From NCBI RefSeq assembly GCF_900114475.1, contig NZ_FOTE01000001.1, positions 375,306 to 439,305 on the forward strand: 64,000 nt of DNA, written 5' to 3'. Both the position numbers and the translations under genes were made by a program. Below, one piece after another: positions 9,449 through 17,983 of the stretch; the stretch's first letter is position 1, and each line of letters opens with the position of its first letter. The stretch comes from Paenibacillus sp. 1_12 (GTDB lineage Bacteria > Bacillota > Bacilli > Paenibacillales > NBRC-103111). The notes beneath the pieces were generated by a model. That model made no database searches. It had not been told where the DNA came from and was given only the letters and a program-made list of their open reading frames with translations.

Positions 9449-9464
9449 TTGGTAGCGCTTGCAA
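9449..9464. promoter_or_regulatory. cre-like site (CcpA) upstream of the importer operon
   Basis: TTGGTAGCGCTTGCAA fits the catabolite-responsive element consensus WTGNAANCGNWNNCWW with one mismatch. It lies 27 bases before the ATPase start, where CcpA would block initiation or early elongation. Carbon catabolite repression would suit a carboxylate utilisation operon. Confidence 0.5.
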
Positions 9465-9501
9465 CTTAGTATAATCCATTCTGTTGTTTTTGAAATATTA
9501 A

Positions 9502-9552
9502 GGCGATATTATGAATATTGCTTTTATTCACAATTTTGGCGATATTGTTAAC
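9502..9552. promoter_or_regulatory. Paired direct repeats, 36-bp period (importer side)
   Basis: GGCGATATTATGAAT (9502-9516) and GGCGATATTGTTAAC (9538-9552) are 36 bases apart. The second copy continues ACGGACA, matching ACGGGCA after the second repeat of the pair at 1272-1320. They lie 80-130 bases upstream of the ATPase gene. Candidate operator for the local response regulator. Confidence 0.5.
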
Positions 9553-9577
9553 GGACAAAAAAAGACACACAGCTACG

Positions 9578-12313
9578 TCACGTCGCTGTATGTTTAGACA
9601 ATTTGTCACGCAGCACCATTTGCAGTACCCCACCGTGGCGATAGTAATCAATTTCGACATCACTATCGAATCGGACAATCGCTTCAAAATGTTTATATAT
9701 TCCGTTTTCATCCACTGCTGTCACTTTTACTTTTTGATGCGGATAAAGACTCTCAAAAACATCGATCTCAAATAGCTCTCTTCCTGTTAAACCAGCCGTA
9801 TCAGCACTCTCCCCTTCTTTGAATTGCAGCGGCAGAACTCCCATCAATGCAAGATTGCTTCGATGAATGCGCTCAAAGCTTTGCGCGATTACCGCTTTGA
9901 CACCGAGGAGCTGTGTAGCTTTAGCCGCCCAGTCCCTGGAGCTTCCCATTCCATAATCGATTCCAGCGATAATCACTAGCCCGGTACCATCTTGTTGATA
10001 TCTCATGCTGGCATCATAAATGGACATCACTTCTCGGGTTGGAAAGTACGTCGTTACGCCGCCTTCCGTTCCAGGAGTTATTTGGTTACGAAGCCGAATG
10101 TTAGCGAAACCGCCGCGCATCATAACATGATGATTGCCACGGCGGGCTCCGTATGAACTCAGATCGTCGGCTTTAACTCCCTGATCCATCAAATATTTGC
10201 CGGCAACACTGTTTAACGGAATGGTGCCTCCAGCTGGCGAAATATGATCCGTTGTTATGGAGTCTCCAAGCTTCGCAAGCACTCGAAGACCTTGAAGCGG
10301 GACAATCTCTCGAGGCTTCAGAGATATACGTTCGAAAAACGGAGGATTCTGGAGATAAGTCGACTTTTCCTCCCATTCATAAAGCAATCCTTCACTTGTC
10401 TTCAAGTTGTTCCAGTCTTTGTTTCCTGTAAACATATGTTCGTTTTGATATTCAAACAGATCCGGTGTAACCGTCTCGGCAATTACTTTTTGAACCTCAT
10501 CTTCAGTAGGCCAAATGTCTGCCAAGTATACATCTTTGCCTTCTTTATCCGTACCAAGCGGCTCATTGCGAAGATTGATATCAACCGTCCCTGCGATAGC
10601 GTAAGCCACAACGAGAGGGGGAGAAGCAAGAAAGTTTGCTTTGATCAGCGGGTGAATACGTCCTTCAAAGTTACGGTTGCCTGAGAGAACACTGGATACA
10701 ATCATATCATGATCCACAATCACGTTTCCTATTTCCTCAGGAAGTGGACCCGAGTTGCCAACACAAGTCGTACATCCGTACCCAACAAGATAGAAACCGA
10801 GTTTTTCTAGAAAAGGCAGCAATCCAGCTTTACGCAAATAGTCGGTTACCACTTTAGAACCTGGAGAAAGACTTGTTTTTACATAGGAGGGGACACTCAA
10901 ACCTCTCTCTACCGCTTTTTTGGCAAGAAGTCCAGCACCGATCATCACATTCGGGTTAGACGTATTCGTGCAGCTTGTGATGGCTGCAAGTACGATTGCT
11001 CCTGTTTTTAATGTAGATTTACTCCCATTCGGATATCTGATTTGCACGAATTTATTGATTTCATCTTCAGCAAGGCCGTAACCATGATTACCTGCTTCGT
11101 ACGTTAGCGCTTTTTTGAACGTTTCTTTCAATTCTGAAAGGCGGATTAAATCTTGTGGACGTTTCGGTCCTGCCAAGCTTGTTTCAATGTCAGCCAGATT
11201 AACGTCAATTACAGCGGTATACACAGCTTCTGCAGAATCTGATGTATAGAACAGGCCATTAGCTTTACAGTAAGCCTCAACAAGCTGTACCTGTTCTTCA
11301 GTTCGTCCGGATAAGCGCAAATAATGAAGTGTTTCCTTATCAATCGGAAAGAGGCTAATCGTTGCTCCATTCTCAGGAGACATGTTGGCAACCGTCGCTC
11401 TATCAGCGAGTGACAGATTGGCAACGCCTTTACCAAAAAACTCAACGAACTTACCCACCACTTTCTTCTTGCGAAGAAGATTCGTCATATAGAGGGCCAG
11501 ATCTGTACCGGTTGTTCCTGCAGGAAGCGTGCCGTTCAATCGGATGCCAATTACTTCAGGTACAGGGAAACAAGATGGCTGCCCGAGCATACCTGCTTCA
11601 GCCTCAATTCCGCCTACTCCCCAACCAACTACACCAATCCCGTTGATCATTGGCGTATGAGAATCAGTACCGAAACAAGTATCAGGAAATGCCAAGTACT
11701 CTCCGTTTCCGTCTTTAACACCATGAACAACAGGAGTGAGGTATTCCAAGTTCGCTTGATGGATGATTGCTGTTGAAGGTGGAACTGCGCGAAAGTTATC
11801 AATGGAGTTTGTTGCCCATTTAAAAAACTCGTACCGCTCATAATTTAACTCAAAGCCTCGGTCAACATTATATTTTAATGCATCAGGCGTACCAAATTTG
11901 TCCACTTGCTCTGCGTGATCGATAACAAGATCAACCTGGATTTCTGGATTAATCCGCTTGGGGTCCCCACCCATATCGTGCATCGCTTTTCTTAATGAGG
12001 CAATATCGACGACAACAGGCACGCCGGTAAAATCCTGTAGCACAATACGCGCCGGTTTGAAAGGAACATCCATGTTCTCTTTCATTTCCTTTGTGCCCCA
12101 TTTTGAAAGATTTTCGATATGCTCTTTTTTTATGGCTTTTCCGTCATACTGCCGCAGAACAGATTCCAGTAATATTTTGATAGAATAAGGAAGTCCTGAG
12201 ATGCACCCAACGCCTCCCTCTTCCAAGGCTTGTAACCGATAGTAGGTATATGTTTTCCCGTTCAACTCCAATTGGGTACGAGCTCCAAAAACATCATTTT
12301 CTTCAGTTGTCAT
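9578..12313 (-). CDS. acnA: Aconitate hydratase (AcnA/CitB type)
   Basis: [4Fe-4S] dehydratase of 911 aa. Cluster ligands are visible in [11 protein letters not shown] and [39 protein letters not shown] and [11 protein letters not shown] are standard AcnA motifs. The length fits AcnA/CitB (about 900) better than AcnD (about 860). It sits directly behind a prpF-type gene with a 35-base gap, an arrangement known for AcnD-PrpF pairs that dehydrate 2-methylcitrate. It may therefore serve methylcitrate rather than, or as well as, citrate. It could also be the main TCA aconitase. GGAGGGG precedes the ATG. Confidence 0.92.
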   Translation of the reverse strand: MTTEENDVFGARTQLELNGKTYTYYRLQALEEGGVGCISGLPYSIKILLESVLRQYDGKAIKKEHIENLSKWGTKEMKENMDVPFKPARIVLQDFTGVPVVVDIASLRKAMHDMGGDPKRINPEIQVDLVIDHAEQVDKFGTPDALKYNVDRGFELNYERYEFFKWATNSIDNFRAVPPSTAIIHQANLEYLTPVVHGVKDGNGEYLAFPDTCFGTDSHTPMINGIGVVGWGVGGIEAEAGMLGQPSCFPVPEVIGIRLNGTLPAGTTGTDLALYMTNLLRKKKVVGKFVEFFGKGVANLSLADRATVANMSPENGATISLFPIDKETLHYLRLSGRTEEQVQLVEAYCKANGLFYTSDSAEAVYTAVIDVNLADIETSLAGPKRPQDLIRLSELKETFKKALTYEAGNHGYGLAEDEINKFVQIRYPNGSKSTLKTGAIVLAAITSCTNTSNPNVMIGAGLLAKKAVERGLSVPSYVKTSLSPGSKVVTDYLRKAGLLPFLEKLGFYLVGYGCTTCVGNSGPLPEEIGNVIVDHDMIVSSVLSGNRNFEGRIHPLIKANFLASPPLVVAYAIAGTVDINLRNEPLGTDKEGKDVYLADIWPTEDEVQKVIAETVTPDLFEYQNEHMFTGNKDWNNLKTSEGLLYEWEEKSTYLQNPPFFERISLKPREIVPLQGLRVLAKLGDSITTDHISPAGGTIPLNSVAGKYLMDQGVKADDLSSYGARRGNHHVMMRGGFANIRLRNQITPGTEGGVTTYFPTREVMSIYDASMRYQQDGTGLVIIAGIDYGMGSSRDWAAKATQLLGVKAVIAQSFERIHRSNLALMGVLPLQFKEGESADTAGLTGRELFEIDVFESLYPHQKVKVTAVDENGIYKHFEAIVRFDSDVEIDYYRHGGVLQMVLRDKLSKHTAT

Positions 12314-12348
12314 GTTGTCCCCTCCATATCTTTTCCTGCTGAAAGTGT

Positions 12349-13479
12349 TTATTCTGGAATATATAAATTCCCCTTCATTATTCTTCTGGCCGTTCTATCG
12401 AGCCCGACGGAGGCCACATCTGTACCATCCTCCGTTAATGAAACCCGAACCTCTGCAACGCCTTCCGGATGTCCGATTCGGATGATTTGTTCATGATAGC
12501 TGCCTTTTTGAGTCGCGAATCGGTTCGGTAATGTTCCCGGTAATAAGGCAGCTGCAGCTAGGTTATAAAGTCCACTCCCCGCATATGTCCGATGGAATTT
12601 CCCCATAGAAAGCATCTTGGCTACGATGTCGACATCCTTCTTCTTAATCACTTTTCCCTCTGAAGTGACGTAATCTTGTGGTTCAGTTACAATAGCGATT
12701 TTGGGGACAGATCCCACGATTTCTCCCAGCGATGTTGCCATTCCGGAATGAACAGCCATCTGGCTGCGAATGGCTTCTAACTCAGCCAGCAAAGCTATAT
12801 TTAATGACAGTTCGCTGTTGAGCTCAGTCCCTTTGATTCCCAAGTCATCTGCAGCTACATACACGAATGGATTAACCACATCGATAAAAGAAATCTCATA
12901 AGCTTTAGATGTTGTCTCCATAGCATATAGAACATCAACTGGAAGCGTTTTACCCGTTTTCCCTCCGCCAGGGAAAAGAATATTAACGATAAATTTGGCA
13001 CCTGTACCGTGAAGCCCAGGCATGACATAATCGCCAGAAACTTTTGCTTTACCGTTTACAGTCGGCACTTTCAAGTGGAGCAATTTCTTGATATTGGTGT
13101 TAAATACGTTAACATCCACATATTCAGAAGATCGATTTACTTCAACTAAACCTTCGTCTACAGCAAATGCACCCACGGCAGCCATCAAGTTTCCGCATGT
13201 TCCCTTGTCATCCATTACTTCTTCACCGATTCCGATCTGGTAAAAGGTGTACTCCACATCTACTCCCTCCAGTGAAGACGGAGAAATCACGCATACTTTA
13301 CTCGTATGAGAGGTCCCGCTCCCTAACCCGTTAATTTGGGAAACATTATAAGCATCGATGCCGTTTAGAAATATTTTTTTTTGCCCTTGGACGTCTTCTG
13401 GCAAATCACTTTTCACCAAAAATAACCCACGACTCGTACCACCTCTATATACTGCACATGGAATTGAGAACTGCGACAT
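12349..13479 (-). CDS. prpF: PrpF-family isomerase (aconitate delta-isomerase / 4-oxalomesaconate tautomerase type)
   Basis: Diaminopimelate-epimerase-like fold protein of 376 aa. Typical features are [13 protein letters not shown] at the N-terminus, a catalytic cysteine in [16 protein letters not shown], and [21 protein letters not shown] near the C-terminus. Characterised PrpF isomerises trans-2-methylaconitate so that it can re-enter the pathway after AcnD. The same family includes GalD (4-oxalomesaconate tautomerase) and methylitaconate isomerase. Pairing with aconitase supports the first role. The divergent RraA/HMG-aldolase-like gene leaves the GalD-type role open. AGGAGG precedes the start. 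First gene of the left-running cluster. Confidence 0.87.
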   Translation of the reverse strand: MSQFSIPCAVYRGGTSRGLFLVKSDLPEDVQGQKKIFLNGIDAYNVSQINGLGSGTSHTSKVCVISPSSLEGVDVEYTFYQIGIGEEVMDDKGTCGNLMAAVGAFAVDEGLVEVNRSSEYVDVNVFNTNIKKLLHLKVPTVNGKAKVSGDYVMPGLHGTGAKFIVNILFPGGGKTGKTLPVDVLYAMETTSKAYEISFIDVVNPFVYVAADDLGIKGTELNSELSLNIALLAELEAIRSQMAVHSGMATSLGEIVGSVPKIAIVTEPQDYVTSEGKVIKKKDVDIVAKMLSMGKFHRTYAGSGLYNLAAAALLPGTLPNRFATQKGSYHEQIIRIGHPEGVAEVRVSLTEDGTDVASVGLDRTARRIMKGNLYIPE

Positions 13480-13552
13480 GTCAACCAGCCTCCTATAAAT
13501 GTTTGTTAAATCAGCTTGGCTTCATTCTAGAACATCTTTAATTTAAAAAATA

Positions 13553-13602
13553 ATACATATCCTGTATAGCCAGCGATCCGATTTTCAAATATCTGAAGAT
13601 AT
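13553..13602. promoter_or_regulatory. Inverted repeats in the divergent prpF-rraA promoter region
   Basis: ATACATATCCTGTAT (13553-13567) has LysR-like ATAC/GTAT ends, and ATATCTGAAGATAT (13589-13602) is a near-palindrome. Both lie between divergent start codons, with a LysR-type regulator gene 0.8 kb away. Candidate operators only. Confidence 0.35.
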
Positions 13603-13695
13603 CGGGTTTAATTATGCCTGAACATAGTTTTTTTGAATTTCAACAAATGGGCTGCTGGATGTATAGTTGAAGAATCGAAAGGAATGGAGAGAGCC

Positions 13696-14328
13696 ATGAA
13701 CACTATCATTGATCAATTTCAAAAGGTTCCGACTACATGTATTTCCGATGCGTTGCAGGGACTGAACAATATGGATCCCGCTATTAAGCCATTAATGGAA
13801 GATTATCGGGTTGCCGGAAGAGCATTTACTGTAAAAATGCCCGTAGGAGATAACATGGCTGTCTTAAAAGCGATTAGAGAAGCAAAACCCGGAGATATTT
13901 TGGTTATAGATGCAAAAGGGGATCGCTTCCGTGCCATTGCAGGTGATTTTGTTGTTGGAATGGCGAAAGCATTAGGAATCAAAGGTATTATCGTGGACGG
14001 CAGCATACGGGATCTCATAGGGATCAAGCAGCTCGATTTCCCTGTTTTCTCAAGGGGAGCTACGGTTGCTGCCAGCGTTAAAGCAGGTGTCGGCGAAATC
14101 AACGTACCGATCTCCTGCGGCGGGGCAGCTGTTCAGCCTGGTGATATCATCGTCGGAGATGCGGATGGAGTTGTTGTCGTTCCCAGAGCTTTAGAGCAAG
14201 AGGTACTTAGCCATGCGCTGGAGAAGCTGAATAAAGACAACACACGAGCGGTGAAATATTCAGATAAACCTGAAAAAATCATTCAATATCTGGATGAAAT
14301 TCTGGAAGCCTACAAATTGCGAAAATAA
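13696..14328 (+). CDS. RraA-family protein, 4-hydroxy-4-methyl-2-oxoglutarate aldolase-like
   Basis: Product of 210 aa with the RraA/HMG-aldolase fold. Signature elements are TCISDALQGL near the N-terminus, GIIVDGSIRDL (the metal- and substrate-binding DGxxRD), PVFSRGATV, and GDIIVGDADGVVVVP. Catalytic members split 4-hydroxy-4-methyl-2-oxoglutarate to two pyruvates, or decarboxylate oxaloacetate; RraA proper instead inhibits RNase E. The presence of the catalytic DGxxRD and the pathway setting favour an aldolase. ATG at 13696 is chosen because GGAGAGAG lies just before it; a longer reading from 13633 has no ribosome binding site. Divergent from prpF. Confidence 0.82.
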   Translation: MNTIIDQFQKVPTTCISDALQGLNNMDPAIKPLMEDYRVAGRAFTVKMPVGDNMAVLKAIREAKPGDILVIDAKGDRFRAIAGDFVVGMAKALGIKGIIVDGSIRDLIGIKQLDFPVFSRGATVAASVKAGVGEINVPISCGGAAVQPGDIIVGDADGVVVVPRALEQEVLSHALEKLNKDNTRAVKYSDKPEKIIQYLDEILEAYKLRK

Positions 14329-14332
14329 AAAA

Positions 14333-14365
14333 CGGGTTGAGGAATACTCCTCTTCCCATTTTTCA
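14333..14365. terminator. Bidirectional hairpin between rraA-like and lysR genes
   Basis: GGGTTGAGGA pairs with TCCTCTTCCC (two internal mismatches) and is followed by ATTTTTC on the plus strand. It sits between two convergent genes. Confidence 0.5.
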
Positions 14366-14366
14366 T

Positions 14367-15239
14367 TTACAACGGTTTGCTTAAATCCAGCTCCTCTACA
14401 AACTGAACGAAAGCGTTCACCATATTTAATTCCAGCGAATCCTGTTGATAATACATCCATGTTCTTCTTTGTATAGGGTTACCGTTTTTATCAGTAATGT
14501 ATATTTTATGAATATTCGGGATACCTTCAAGGACAAGGCTCGGTACAATCGCATATCCTAATCCTTTAATAACCATTTCCCGGCACGTTTCAACCTTATC
14601 CACTTCCATACCGATTAACGGAGGGTGAGCATAGTTTTCAGTCCACCAATTGTTCACCAGTGACTTGAATAAATAGTCAGTTTGGTAGTCTATTCTTGAA
14701 CAGGCAGGTAGCTCTCCCATATTCAATGCCTTTTTGGATGCAACACAAATCGACTCTTCTAATATGAGATGTTTCTGGCCTCCCCATTGGTAGTCCCCCC
14801 TAACAAAACCAACATGAACAAGCTGGTTATAAACCAAGTTATGCACATCTCTACTCCAGCCTGTTACTACTTTGAATTCCACATCGGGATATTTATTTTT
14901 AAACAACTCTAAAATCCCTGGCAGTTTATTCCTCGTAAAATAATTAGAAACACCCAGTCTGAGTGTTCCAACGACTTTATTGCCCATATTCCTTACATTA
15001 TCTTTAATTTTATCTATGGTTATGAGCATCTCGTCTGCACGTTTAGCTAAATATTCGCCCTCTGGCGTAAATTCAATGCCTCTCCTTCTCCGTTGAACAA
15101 TTTTAACACCAAACTCCTGTTCAATTTGCTGTAACCGGTTCGTCAATGCAGGTTGTGAAATAAACAGAATTTGTGCGGTCTTTGTTATATTTTGCTGCTC
15201 GTACAGCACCTTTAATATTTTCCAATCCCGATCATCCAT
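14367..15239 (-). CDS. LysR-family transcriptional regulator
   Basis: 290 aa. The winged helix-turn-helix (about 1-60) reads NITKTAQILFISQPALTNRLQQ, and the effector-binding domain follows with VVGTLRLGVSNYF and GLGYAIVPSLVL. Start ATG at 15237-15239 is preferred over an upstream TTG because GGAGGA lies six bases before it. Convergent with the RraA-like gene. LysR proteins usually act on neighbouring genes, so the prpF-rraA intergenic region is the likely target. The co-inducer is probably a pathway intermediate (inference). Confidence 0.9.
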   Translation of the reverse strand: MDDRDWKILKVLYEQQNITKTAQILFISQPALTNRLQQIEQEFGVKIVQRRRRGIEFTPEGEYLAKRADEMLITIDKIKDNVRNMGNKVVGTLRLGVSNYFTRNKLPGILELFKNKYPDVEFKVVTGWSRDVHNLVYNQLVHVGFVRGDYQWGGQKHLILEESICVASKKALNMGELPACSRIDYQTDYLFKSLVNNWWTENYAHPPLIGMEVDKVETCREMVIKGLGYAIVPSLVLEGIPNIHKIYITDKNGNPIQRRTWMYYQQDSLELNMVNAFVQFVEELDLSKPL

Positions 15240-15410
15240 TAAGACTTCCTCCAAACCTGAAGATGGCGAAACATCATTTCATTCCATTGCATCACGCACA
15301 GTATCAGCTTCGCTCGCTGAAGCGATGTTCTAACTATTGTAATGGAGTCCGGATCGACCTTCAAGAATTATATGTCCTTGTATGACAGCTCTCCATATAA
15401 ACCAAAATAA

Positions 15411-15442
15411 CCTCGATACCCACTACGCTAGTGGGCTCGAGG
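15411..15442. terminator. Intrinsic terminator hairpin
   Basis: CCTCGATACCCACTA pairs with TAGTGGGCTCGAGG around CGC. Followed by CATTTTTT on plus and TTATTTT on minus, so it can end the minus-strand transcript of 15468-16007. Confidence 0.7.
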
Positions 15443-15467
15443 CATTTTTTCTTTGTAAGTCTATATA

Positions 15468-16007
15468 TTACCGTCTCCGAAGTGCGAGCCTTACCACGTT
15501 GTCTTGGAAGGTCACAGCGCGTATACCTGCAGGCTTGGGTAGGTAGTCATTTAACGGAAGCTGCAGCGGCTGCAGTTGAAACCAATCCATCGGCACAGAA
15601 AACTGCTTGATTTCGGTTCTTGTATGGGTTGCTGTCAGGATGGGATCTTCCCATTTGACAGTAAAAAACAGCTTGGCTCCAATCGGCCACTTGTCTTTAT
15701 ACATCAAGGTTACATCAGCAGTCCATTGATTTCCCTTCAAGTTAAATTGTGCTCCTGATAGCTTCCAATCTTCCGTCAGCTGAGCACGTGAAGAGAGCGT
15801 CTTTTTCAGCAGTTCATTCACTTCGCTTTCGGTCAATACAACCTCAAGCCTTCTATTAGCGAGCATATCCGTTAACTTATCACGAATCGAAATTTCCGAA
15901 TAATTCAGATCCAGCATTCGATCAGGCTGAGCATACGCATAGGAAACACCCAACAGCAGAATACAAAGGATAAGCAGCATTCCAACAAAGCGCAATAGCT
16001 TCCCCAT
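15468..16007 (-). CDS. Hypothetical membrane-anchored protein, YpmS/DUF2140-like
   Basis: 179 aa. One N-terminal hydrophobic segment (about 5-27) acts as an uncleaved anchor or signal. The rest is predicted extracytoplasmic, with YSEISIRDKL and VVLTESEVNELLKKTLSS. That order of short TM plus an LTExElN-type motif resembles YpmS-like proteins, but I cannot confirm the family by eye. GGAGGA precedes the start. It lies just downstream of the helicase gene (46-base gap) and may be cotranscribed with it. Confidence 0.6.
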   Translation of the reverse strand: MGKLLRFVGMLLILCILLLGVSYAYAQPDRMLDLNYSEISIRDKLTDMLANRRLEVVLTESEVNELLKKTLSSRAQLTEDWKLSGAQFNLKGNQWTADVTLMYKDKWPIGAKLFFTVKWEDPILTATHTRTEIKQFSVPMDWFQLQPLQLPLNDYLPKPAGIRAVTFQDNVVRLALRRR

Positions 16008-16053
16008 TTCCGTAGTTCCTCCTGACTCTCAATAAACAAGCTGTGAAAAAAGC

Positions 16054-17637
16054 TTATGTCGGTTTGTTTTGTTTTTCTTTCAACCAGCGCGGAGCACCTT
16101 TATTTTTGCGTTCCCGCTTAAGCTCACGATCCGATTTGGTCTTCACGGGCTTGGTGCCTTTTGGGGCTTCAGGCTTGGTTCCGGTCGCGGCAGCCAGAGT
16201 ACCTGACTTGTGAATCTCCGGAGCTGTCCCAGACCTTGTCTCGGATCTAACCTCAGATCGGGATGGACCTGTCTTCGCAAACTTATTGGAAGCCTGGCTT
16301 GCCGGCTTGCTTGATGATGGCCTGCTTGATGCTTTACCCGATACCGATGAGCTTTTAGCTGGATTGGGCTTACCCAACGCTGTACTGCGGACAACCGCTT
16401 GGTTGGACGAACTGGTCACAGCTGAACCAGCCTGCTGCTGATCTGCAGAACCTGTACGGGCTCCCTTGTCTTTGGCAGGCGCTGCAGACTTAGCTGCACT
16501 ACGTGAACCGGATTGATAAATCTTGCCGTAAGCCATTTCTTGTTCCTCTATTTTGCAGCCAAGTTTTTTGGCAAACTTTTCGATAATAAAACGTTGTTTA
16601 TGCGTGAGGATGGAAATCGCTGTACCCTTTTTCCCCATACGTCCGGTCCGTCCTACACGATGTACATAATGGTCGGCATCAATCGGCAGCTCAAAGTTAA
16701 TAACATGTGTGACATGAGGAATATCCAAGCCGCGCGCCGCTATATCCGTTGCCAGCAGCAGCTGGAATTTGCCTGCCCGAAATGCCTGCATCACCTTTGC
16801 CCGCTCCTGCTTGCCTGCATCGCCATACAAAGCCTCAATGGAGAGACCGGCAAATTTTAGCTTTTCCACAATTTCGGCTACATTATCGATTTCATTGATG
16901 AATACAATAGCGGCGGGCATTTTATACAAGCGAACGATACGACGAAGCGTATCAATCTTGTCCCGATCTTCGCAAACAAAATATAAATGCTGGAGCGTTT
17001 CCGAGGTGCGCTGCTCAGGCGAGATTTGCACATATACCGGTTCATTCATCCAACGGCTGATGACAGCTTGAATGGGCTCAGGCATCGTAGCTGAGAAAAA
17101 GAGCATTTGTCGGTTGCGCTGTGTGCCTTTAAATATGACCTCTACCTCGCGCATGGAGCCCAAATCAAATACTTGATCGACCTCATCGACAACAACCGTG
17201 CGCACATGGTGAACGCTCAGCTTGCGCAGCTTTAACAGCTCCATCACTCTTCCCGGTGTGCCTACAATCAACTGCGGACGAAGCTTAAGCTTGTCAATTT
17301 GCCGAGTTAAGGCGGCACCGCCAATCAACCCCTGAACACGAATGCCAGCTTCATCAGCGAGCAGCTGCAAGGTTTCCAGAATTTGAAAGCCAAGCTCGCG
17401 AGTAGGCACAATAACGATACCTTGAACCTCTCTTGAGCTCTTGTCCACCTGCTGCAACAATGGAAGCACATAGGCCAAGGTTTTACCCGAACCGGTTTGT
17501 GATTGTGCAACCACATCCTTGCCGGATAAAATAACCGGGATCGACTCCGCCTGAATCGGTGATGGTACCAGGATGTCCTTTTCCTTCAGTTTATTTATAT
17601 AAACCTCATCAATTTGCAAACTTGAAAAACTGTTCAT
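16054..17637 (-). CDS. DEAD-box RNA helicase with DEVD motif II and basic low-complexity tail
   Basis: ATP-dependent RNA helicase of 527 aa. The RecA-like core (about 1-370) has AQSQTGSGKT (44-53), PTRELGFQI, GTPGR, FFSATMP and HRVGRTGRMG. Motif II reads VVDEVDQVFD (DEVD at 151-154) instead of DEAD. A tail of about 150 residues is rich in Ser, Lys, Ala and Pro, with GSRSAAKSAA near its start and ending RWLKEKQNKPT, and is probably an unstructured RNA-binding extension. A palindromic repeat hairpin sits directly upstream of its AGGAGG, which may affect translation. Related to CshA/YfmL-type helicases; the exact orthologue is uncertain. Confidence 0.92.
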   Translation of the reverse strand: MNSFSSLQIDEVYINKLKEKDILVPSPIQAESIPVILSGKDVVAQSQTGSGKTLAYVLPLLQQVDKSSREVQGIVIVPTRELGFQILETLQLLADEAGIRVQGLIGGAALTRQIDKLKLRPQLIVGTPGRVMELLKLRKLSVHHVRTVVVDEVDQVFDLGSMREVEVIFKGTQRNRQMLFFSATMPEPIQAVISRWMNEPVYVQISPEQRTSETLQHLYFVCEDRDKIDTLRRIVRLYKMPAAIVFINEIDNVAEIVEKLKFAGLSIEALYGDAGKQERAKVMQAFRAGKFQLLLATDIAARGLDIPHVTHVINFELPIDADHYVHRVGRTGRMGKKGTAISILTHKQRFIIEKFAKKLGCKIEEQEMAYGKIYQSGSRSAAKSAAPAKDKGARTGSADQQQAGSAVTSSSNQAVVRSTALGKPNPAKSSSVSGKASSRPSSSKPASQASNKFAKTGPSRSEVRSETRSGTAPEIHKSGTLAAATGTKPEAPKGTKPVKTKSDRELKRERKNKGAPRWLKEKQNKPT

Positions 17638-17651
17638 CTAATTCCTCCTAA

Positions 17652-17722
17652 GGGTTTTGCCTTGGCAAAACCTTCTTCGTAAGCATATTCTTGTTTTCGT
17701 AGAAAACTTACTTCGTAAGCAT
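17652..17722 (-). repeat. Two units of a palindromic repeat in the helicase 5' region
   Basis: On the minus strand, one unit starts ATGCTTACGAAGAAGG and ends in the hairpin GGTTTTGCCAAGGCAAAACC (complement of 17652-17686). It directly abuts the CCTTAGGAGG ribosome binding site of the helicase. A second, diverged unit (17693-17722) lies upstream. Same family as 17899-17933 and 50993-51065. Confidence 0.7.
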
Positions 17723-17780
17723 CTACTAGAAGTCTGGTGAATACGTCCCGCTGCGCGGTCAAATATCCTTCCGATCACTG

Positions 17781-17835
17781 TTGTTTCCGTATTTTTTGAT
17801 TTCACAAGATATTAGCGGTAAAAATACGGAAACAA
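17781..17835. repeat. 16-bp perfect inverted repeat
   Basis: TTGTTTCCGTATTTTT (17781-17796) and AAAAATACGGAAACAA (17820-17835) pair perfectly around a 23-base loop. It lies between the helicase repeats and the hydrolase gene. It has T-rich and A-rich inner arms, so it could act as a terminator or be a small non-autonomous repeat. Confidence 0.6.
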
Positions 17836-17898
17836 AGGCGAACGCTGGCGCTTCTCCAGGATCATTTGCCCACTCCGCTCTTTATTCACCGGACTTCT

Positions 17899-17933
17899 GG
17901 GTTTTGCCTTGGCAAAACCTTCTTCGTAAGCAT
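17899..17933 (-). repeat. Third unit of the palindromic repeat
   Basis: Identical over 35 bases to 17652-17686. It is flanked by ATTCACCGGACTTCTGG, an inverted, slightly diverged copy of which occurs at about 17728-17744. It lies downstream of the hydrolase stop codon at 17984. Confidence 0.7.
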
Positions 17934-17983
17934 ATTCACCAAACAAGCGTATAAATTCATCATACCAATGGAAGTAGGTAACA

